Positions 57,500 to 64,000 of a stretch of DNA of 64,000 bases are shown in pieces. The translations under genes were made by a program, and so were the position numbers. Position 1 is the first letter of the stretch; the number at the start of each line of letters is the position of its first letter. The notes under the pieces are model-generated. The model did not search any database, was not told the origin of the DNA, and saw only the letters and a program-made list of their open reading frames with translations. The DNA comes from Diplodia intermedia (lineage: Eukaryota > Ascomycota > Dothideomycetes > Botryosphaeriales > Botryosphaeriaceae): assembly GCA_021495925.1 (NCBI GenBank), contig JAKEKT010000003.1, positions 496,001 through 560,000 of the forward strand, written 5' to 3'.

Positions 57500-59220
57500 G
57501 GGCATTCGGCAGTTCAGCTGTGCGAATTCAATCAAATATTCCGGACAATGGGCTCAGAATATTGACACCGTAAAGACCTGCGGGCGATCTGAAAAGTTGA
57601 CGCAACCAACGAGTTGACACGCTACGTCGAAGCTCGTCTCAGATTTGGCTACACCCACGCTGACGCGTTTTGCCACGGCAAGAATGTGGCCAGTGGATGT
57701 TTGGGCTGGCTGACTTGGCTCCCGTTCATGCAGTTGCCACCGGAACAATCTCCGGATACAGGTCCCAGGAGGCAGCGAGCAGGGGAGCAGTAGGGCGGGA
57801 TCGGCTTCGACGGGCTGCGGTATGAAGGCATTGGAGATCTGTGCGGACCACTTCACCGGTAGAGTCAATCCACTTCCCGCCAGCTCGACGCGCGCAACTT
57901 ATTCATAATCCATGTTGAACGAACAGTACAGCCTCGGAATGCGCCACGTAACGGGCCGCTGATGACAAGCGCGTGGTCTCTGACTCGGTCACGGAGACTA
58001 GCTTACACGCTGACGCACAATATTCTCCGTGGCCATGGCGGTGAAGAGTGATGCAATGGAGAGCAACAGCTCATCGATCTGACGGCAGGAGCCAAATTGA
58101 GCAGGGCAAGGGGAGTGCCGCGGGAAGGGACGAGTGCCCCGGCCCGATACTGAAGACTGCCGAGTCAACAACGCTGGCGATACTCGCCACCGCGCTTGGT
58201 CATCGGAACGAACGTGCGGCGCTTTCCATCCCGTCCTCGGGCCGGCCCCGCCGCTTAGCCGTTGGGCAGCAATGCTGTTATCGGGTTCCTGAGACGATGT
58301 GTCGAGTGGGAAACGCAAAGCACAATTTCAGGGGAACCTTACACATCCACCACACAGCGCAGTCTAGGCCGACGTCATCTACTTGATGCTCACCGGCCCC
58401 CCTTTGGCCTGGAACTATGACGATCGCGATCTGGTCTCGCACCCTGACGTCAAGCGATGATTGCGGCTTGCTGCGACGTGAATCATGGCTTGGCCACAAC
58501 GCGTCTTTTCGCTTCCCTGTCGGCACAGTTTCGGGAGGCGACAGCGTGAGGTGGGAAGAGGACGGTTGACGATGAAACCATCAGCTTTGACGCTCCCCAG
58601 CCAGCTCGTGTCCTACAGGTGTAGCAATGAATAGCCAACTCCGGCCACGAGTCCTCGCATCACGTGAGCGAAACCGGCTGCTTGGCCTCATCTACGCCCT
58701 TCCATTGCCAAACAATGTACTACCATTATGCCAATCTTAACTTCCAAGCCTCGCCGTATCCACGGTCCGCGGCATCTCCCTCTTGGCATTGCTTCTATTG
58801 ACAACCTGAACGAACTACCTGTACTGGTATTGCCAGACGAGTTGTCTTATCCTTATTCGATTGAACTTGCTAATGTTTTCATCTTCGTACTAGCTGACTC
58901 TGACGAAGCGCATTCCAAGCCTACGCGACAAACTGTCACCGCCATCCAACACACGGTTCGCGCACACGACTCACGCTCCTAATAATAACTGTCAAGCAGT
59001 TGCACAAGCCATGCTGCTATCGGACGCAGACTTCGACGCGCACTAAGGCTCACACGGCAAAGGAGTTGAGATTGATCGGCATTATACCTACACAGTACTC
59101 AAAGTGGAACAAGCAGAGATGAGACTATGTAACGACCTAGACCACGCACAAGAATATAGAGGCGGAAATAACAACCGGCATAGGTCCATCGAACGCCTAA
59201 AAATAGTGTCATCGCGTCAC
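57500..59220. other. Intergenic region
   Basis: No supported gene. It begins with the 3' flank of the SAM-HMG gene. The frame at 58728-58982 (84 residues) is less biased than most but has no recognised domain. Confidence 0.5.
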
Positions 59221-60371
59221 AATGCTCCCCGAACAACTCTCAATGATCTTCCAAATGAGCCCCTCGACCGGATCTTCGGCCACTTTTCAACACGCCAAGA
59301 CCCTGAAGGCAAGCCAGCCGATAAATAATACTGATACGAAAATTGGCGTGCGAATAAGCCAACGGTAAGGAGTCTTGTTTTCGTCTCGAAGCGGTCCCGT
59401 CACATCGCCGAGCCTTACCTCTACAGTGCGTTCGGGTGTGCTGCGGACTATAAGAAACTCCGTCGTATTATCCAAACTCTCTTTGTTCGTCCCAATCTGG
59501 CGAGGCATGTCAGATGCGCTTATCTAAACACCTGGAGTGGTGGAGACATTCTTCCAATTTCGAATCCGAAGGCCCGCTGCACAAGCTTCGGCACGCGGAG
59601 CTCGGCTTCGGCCCGGATGAGTTCGCGGCTATTTTTACACCTGCCATCGCTGCGGCACATCACGGGCTTCATGTGCACTAGATGCGATTACGATCTTTGA
59701 AGAAGCTAGAAGACGAGAGGCGCCGAGCGGCCGAAGCAACACCCAATGTACCCAGCATCTCCCTAGTCGAATCAACCGCGACGGGCAAGATGTCTAACCA
59801 GCTAGCTCCTCTCGCGGCCCAAGGCCGTCGAGTCGTTCGAATACCGCGTGGGCAGCGCCATCGTGGCGTGGGACCCCACTTCCTTCGACTACCAGTGGCC
59901 GCGTCTGTATCTCTTCGGCCATTCCCTCGAGTTTCTCGCAACCAACGTCGAGAGGGTTCGACTCGACTTCCACATCGAAGACGCGGAGCCGGCGCCGCCG
60001 CCGCCGGCTCCTCCTGCGCCACTTGCCGCGCCTGAAGCGGCTTTTCGCCCCCCTCCTCCCCCAGGTCTTTCCTCTTTCCGGCGTTCCGGCCTGCTGCACG
60101 ACGACATCGACTCGTCGGCCTTTGAATTCGAGCGACGGGACGATCCGGTCGTCGTCGTCTCGCTCACAGCGCCGGCGCCGGCGCCGGCGGCGTACCGGGG
60201 CATCGCATCGCATCGCATCGCATCGGAGGAGCAGCCGCCCGCGTCGCTGGAGTCGCTCACCGTGCTCAGAAGCCCACGTGGGGAGGGGGGACGACAATTC
60301 GCCCGACCGGCTCTGCTTCCTGCGTGCCTTGATCCCTCCATCCTCCTCCCCCTTCCGCCGCCTCTTCTCTA
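59221..60371 (+). pseudogene. F-box protein remnant
   Basis: The translation begins with a recognisable F-box: TLNDLPNEPLDRIFGHFSTRQD. A family-like continuation in the same frame (SLVFVSKRSRHIAEPYLYSAF, TLFVRPNLARHVRCAYL) resumes at 59371, but in-frame stops (TAA near 59323-59327) lie between, with no acceptable GT-AG intron. Further along, the matching sequence moves to another frame (LRHAELGFGPDEFAAIF from about 59583, then LPSLRHITGF in the first frame near 59640). Another in-frame TAG stands at 59679-59681, before RLRSLKKLEDERRRA. A last shift near 59805 leads to SRPKAVESFEYRVGSAIVAW and YLFGHSLEFLATNVERVRLDF. At least two frameshifts and two stops are needed, so it looks like a decayed F-box gene. 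F-box proteins recruit substrates to SCF ubiquitin ligase. Sequence errors are an alternative explanation. Confidence 0.6.
60201..60225. repeat. (CATCG)5 repeat
   Basis: Five perfect pentanucleotide units lie within the 3' part of the F-box remnant. A 5-bp unit changes the reading frame when copies are gained or lost. Confidence 0.85.
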
Positions 60372-62024
60372 ATCTTTCCGCAATCTCCGGAAGTTTGATA
60401 TCGAAGACGCCAGCGTTTTCCAATACGTTGGTCTGGGCCTTTTTTTATTATTTTTTTTTATACTTTTGGCAGAGGTTAGACGCCACGCGGACGAGACGAA
60501 GAGGATGATGAAGCAGTTCGATGTCGAGTTGATTGAGTAGACGGGCGAATGGTCGTGGTTGTTATATTTTGCCATCGAAAAAAAACATGGAATTTTTGAG
60601 GCATTGGATGGATTTGCCATGACCGGAACCGGCGCGGATCCAGTGCTCTTGCCGTATGCGAAACAACCTGCGCGATTCCACTGGCAATTACATCATCTGG
60701 AAAGCAGAGCCGGTATGCTTTGAGCGTACCCGCCTTCACTTCCGTTATCTACGCCTTTCGTTGAGCCGCCGCCAGCCAATCTTGCAGTTTGACCGGGAGG
60801 GCCTGACAACCAATGCCTCCGGACGCCAGCTTAGTCCCGACTGCAGGGACGATTTGGCGGGCAGTGGACTCGTGAGGAGAGTTGCATGAACAACCAACGG
60901 CATCCAGACAGCAGAGTGCAGATCAGGGATGGGAGCGAGTCAAGTGACAAACGGAGACGGGTTGGCGGGAAAGTCGGCGGAGGCTCCTTCAGCTCAAGAG
61001 TACCTGCGGTGCAAGGGCATGCGGGCTCTATGCATCGGTCGTCGGGGCAATGGGCCGCTCAAATGAGGTGACAGCAAGGGAGAGGGAGAGAGAGGCGAAA
61101 AAAAGAAAGCAGGACGGACGGGGGACCGACTGGCCGGGCGAGATTGCGGATCGGCTCAAGGACCCCTCGTGTTGCGCTTGACGCAGCCAAGCCTGCATCC
61201 GTGTGTCGAGCGGTCTGTATCATCGGCGAAAAAAAGGGCCATGTGAAAATCGATGTTGGAGTAGTGCTTTCGGGGACGGAGGACCCGACGACCAAACTTG
61301 GGGGGAGGCATCCCTTCACGGCAAACACAGCTGCCAGCGGCACATGGAGGGCCGAGACCCGCCGCCGGGCCGCCGAGCCCAGAGACGTAGCCTTGTCTTA
61401 CTCAGGCTGCGTCAGATGCTGCGGAGTCTTGCGAGGCCGTGGAGGCTGCGCGCTCTTGGCGTGCGGTATGAGAAGACGGCGGAACAGGTCTGACTACGTC
61501 GGTGTCTTGGGTCCGGCTTACCGATCGTCCTGGCTGATGGGGGTTTCGACGTGCGGCTGACTGCCCAGCCTTCTGCAAACGTCTGGTGTATAGATGCAGT
61601 GGGCTGACAGCCGCTAAAGGCTGACCCGGCGCAGCGCGGGATCGATTAAGCTCAAACTTTATTTGCCAGAACACGCCCGAGAGCAGTGATCCAAGCCCAG
61701 CAGCGCCTGCATTTGAAACACGTCTGTCCTGTTGGGGCAGGGACGCTAACAGGCATGTTCCCTGGTCTGCGCGTGGAGAAGACTTGGGAGCAGCAGGCGG
61801 GATGCCGGCTGCGGCGCGCAATGGACTCTTGCAGCTCGCTGCCATCCATGCACCGCATCTCTATACTAGCTAATTATGGGTATTAAGACAAAGCCGTGCT
61901 TCTTAACGCTGTCGCCGGGCTCGGCCTTCTCCCTTTCTGAAAAGTGTCGCTCGTCTCAATTGAAACACTTCCAAAGAGCCGCACACCTTCTCTGCGTTTC
62001 CTCACCTTCGTTTTCCGCCTCGAC
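60372..62024. other. Intergenic region, promoter of multicopper oxidase
   Basis: No gene is recognised in 1.65 kb. Poly-T/A runs occur near 60440-60470 and 60579-60598. A short, TC-rich segment just before 62025 is the likely core promoter and leader. Confidence 0.5.
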
Positions 62025-63902
62025 ATGTTGTGGTCGGTAGTGTTCTCGCTGCTGCTGGCCGTGGCCACGGCCGCCGCCAAGGAGCCTTCCCTCCAGCTCC
62101 ACGACGACACCTTCGTTCCAGATGCCGTCCTGAGAGTAACCGCCGAGGTCGCGAGCGTTGGGTGTATCGAGAGATACTCGGCCGTCGTCAACGGGACCGT
62201 CCCCGGTCCACCGTTGTCCTTTGTCTCGGGAAGTGTTGTGTGGATCCGCGTCTACAACGACATGGCGCACGACAACCTCACCATTGTACGCGCCACACCA
62301 CACCATTCCAAAGCACCGCTAACACACACGGATCACAGCATTGGCACGGCCTCACCCAGGCGGCCGCCCCGTTCGCCGACGGGTCGCCCGCCGCGAGCCA
62401 GTGGCCCATTGCGCCGCTGAAGTTCTTCGACTACGAGCTGAACCTGGGCGGCATCGGGCCGGGCACCTACTTCTACCACTCGCACGTCGGCTTCCAGGCC
62501 GTGACGGCGGCGGGCTCGCTCATCGTCACGCACCGGCCGGGCGACGAGCCGCCGTACGCGTACGACGAGTCGCGCACCGTCATGTTCACCGACCTGTTCA
62601 ACACCACCGACGACGAGATCGAGGCCGGGCTGACGGCGGACCCGTTCCGGTGGACGGGCGAGGTCGGCGGCGTGCTCATCAACGGGCACGGCGTGTCGCA
62701 GTACAGCGCGACGCGCGGCGACGACGCCAGCTGCAGCCTGGCGCGCATCGCCGTCGACCCGGGCAGGACGTACCGGCTGCGCTTCATCGGCGCCGTCGCC
62801 CTGTCCTTCATCACCCTCAGCATCGAGGACCACAACGTCACCGTCATCGAGGCCGACGGCGCCTACACGCAGCCGCTCGAGGTGCCCTTCGTCCAGGTCG
62901 GCGGCGGCCAGCGCTACTCGGCCCTGCTCAGCACGTCGTCCTGCGCCGACCTGCCCGCCGGCCGCACCCAGTTCTACATCCAGCTCGAGACGCGCGACCG
63001 CCCCGCCGGCCTGACCACCTACGCCGTCCTGGACTACGGCGACGCCTGCGACGACTCGCTGTCGGCCCGCGGCGCGCCCGACGGCAGGCGCTGGGACGGC
63101 AACGACCACGGCGGCGGCAGTGGCAGTGGCATTAACGTCGGCACCAACGTCGGCGGAGACAACAGCGACAAGAACAGCAACAGCAACAACAACCACGACA
63201 ACAACGACAACAGGAACACCAACACCAACACCAACAGCAGAAACCACCACCCCATCTCCACCAAAACCCCCCCTCAAACCCCGCCCCTCCACCTCCCCCC
63301 CATCGTCCAAGGCTGGCTCGACGACCAACTGCGGCCGCTGCACCCGCGCGCCGACTTCCCCACGGCGGCCGAGGTGACGCGCACGGTGACGCTGGACATC
63401 TACCAGCTGACGGACGGCGGGCGGGTGCGGTGGGAGCAGAACGACATCTCGTGGACCGAGGGGGTGCCGCGGGTGCCGTACCTGGTCTCCATGTACACCA
63501 ACAGCACCCAGGCGCTGCCGAGCTTCGGCGCCGCCGTCGCCAGCGGCACGGGGCGCGACGCCCGCCCCGGCGTCGAGGCCTTCCCCGCCCGCATCGGCGA
63601 GGTGCTCGAGATCGTCGTCCAGAACACGGGCGGCTCGTCCGGCGGCGTCGACGTCCACCCCATGCACATGCACGGCGCCCACTACTTCTACCTCGGCAGC
63701 GGCCGGGGCACGTACGACCGCGCCGCCAACGAGAGGCGCCTGGCCGGCCGCACGCCCGTCACGCGCGACACGACGATGCTGTACCGCTACGCCGACAAGG
63801 AGGAGCCCGGCAAGGACCACAGCTGGGTCGCGTGGCGGGTGCGCGTGGAGCAGCCGGGCGTGTGGATGCTGCATTGCCATACGCTGCAGCATATGATCAT
63901 GG
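62025..63902 (+). CDS. Secreted multicopper oxidase (ascorbate-oxidase/laccase type), 3' end beyond window
   Basis: Two exons (62025-62285, 62339-63902) encode 608 residues; a GTGAGT donor at 63903 shows that the gene continues beyond the window. The N-terminus MLWSVVFSLLLAVATAAAKE is a clear signal peptide, so the enzyme is extracellular. Copper ligands: HWHG (start of exon 2, about residue 88), FYHSHV, HPMHMHGAHY, and the C-terminal HCHTLQHMIM holding Cys, His and axial Met for type 1 copper. The enzyme oxidises phenols, ascorbate or metals while reducing oxygen to water; which substrate is unclear. Between domains 2 and 3 (about 343-408) is an Asn/Thr/Gly/Pro-rich low-complexity insert not expected in the family. 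The intron joins NLTI to HWHGLTQ and restores the sequence. Very GC-rich third positions create a long antisense frame, which is not a gene. Confidence 0.9.
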
Positions 63903-63939
63903 GTGAGTGTTTTTTTCTCTTCTTCTTACTTCCCCGCCT

Positions 63940-63989
63940 CTTCCTCTTCCTCTTCCTCTTCTTCTTCTTCTTCTTCTTCTTCTTCTTCT
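63940..63989. repeat. TTC/CTT microsatellite in an intron
   Basis: An imperfect then perfect TTC/CTT tract follows the donor of the oxidase intron. Its pyrimidine bias may serve as a polypyrimidine tract; length is likely to vary. Confidence 0.8.
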
Positions 63990-64000
63990 GCTCGTCGAAA

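Noticed and set aside
62333..63892. Antisense open frame of 519 codons opposite the multicopper oxidase
   Set aside because: Val/Gly/Ala/Arg-rich translation with no domain; it follows from the very GC-rich third positions of the oxidase, whose copper motifs prove the plus strand.

Overview
The window is nuclear DNA of a filamentous ascomycete (Pezizomycotina; Dothideomycetes is my best guess, unproven). Reasons: many short GT-AG introns, mostly 44-60 bp; a five-domain AROM gene; fungal-specific families (Fungal_trans regulators, a TRI12-type transporter, a hybrid histidine kinase, a DUF6594 remnant, an F-box remnant); and gene-poor GC-rich stretches between genes. I see no CRISPR array, intact transposon, rRNA or convincing tRNA. 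Gene models below were spliced by hand. Each multi-exon model has a total coding length divisible by three, except the frame-shifted membrane protein at 13.7-15.4 kb and the final gene, which runs off the window.

Left part (1-20.7 kb): a small Cys-rich orphan protein (1.55-2.28 kb); AROM, which carries five shikimate-pathway steps, on the minus strand (4.54-9.49 kb) with a perfect CPC1/Gcn4 site in its promoter; a TRI12-like MFS transporter (10.87-12.80 kb) with a TATA box; a cell-surface ECM33-like membrane protein whose frame breaks at a CGG tract (13.7-15.4 kb); a divergent pair made of a PRELI/MSF1 mitochondrial lipid-transfer protein (minus) and cytosolic tryptophanyl-tRNA synthetase (plus); then a DUF6594 C-terminal remnant.

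Middle part (20.8-48.1 kb): a protein with five zinc knuckles and an Asn-rich head (minus); a C2-domain, Pro-rich Inn1/Fic1-like cytokinesis candidate; the divergent pair MAD2 (spindle checkpoint, minus) and GUF1 (mitochondrial EF4, plus); a gene-poor 5.9 kb block; a C2H2/Fungal_trans regulator with seven exons; a second gene-poor 4.4 kb block; a small orphan protein; and an IFRD-domain protein.

Right part (49.1-64 kb): an eight-exon PAS/hybrid histidine kinase (minus); a SAM + HMG-box + fungal regulatory domain protein (six exons); a decayed F-box gene; and a secreted multicopper oxidase that continues past the right edge. Most genes look like unrelated neighbours. No secondary-metabolite cluster, defence island or other multi-gene system could be supported. 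The most unusual items are the zinc-knuckle protein, the SAM-HMG regulator, the enlarged MAD2, the frame break in the surface protein, and the Asn/Thr-rich insert in the oxidase.
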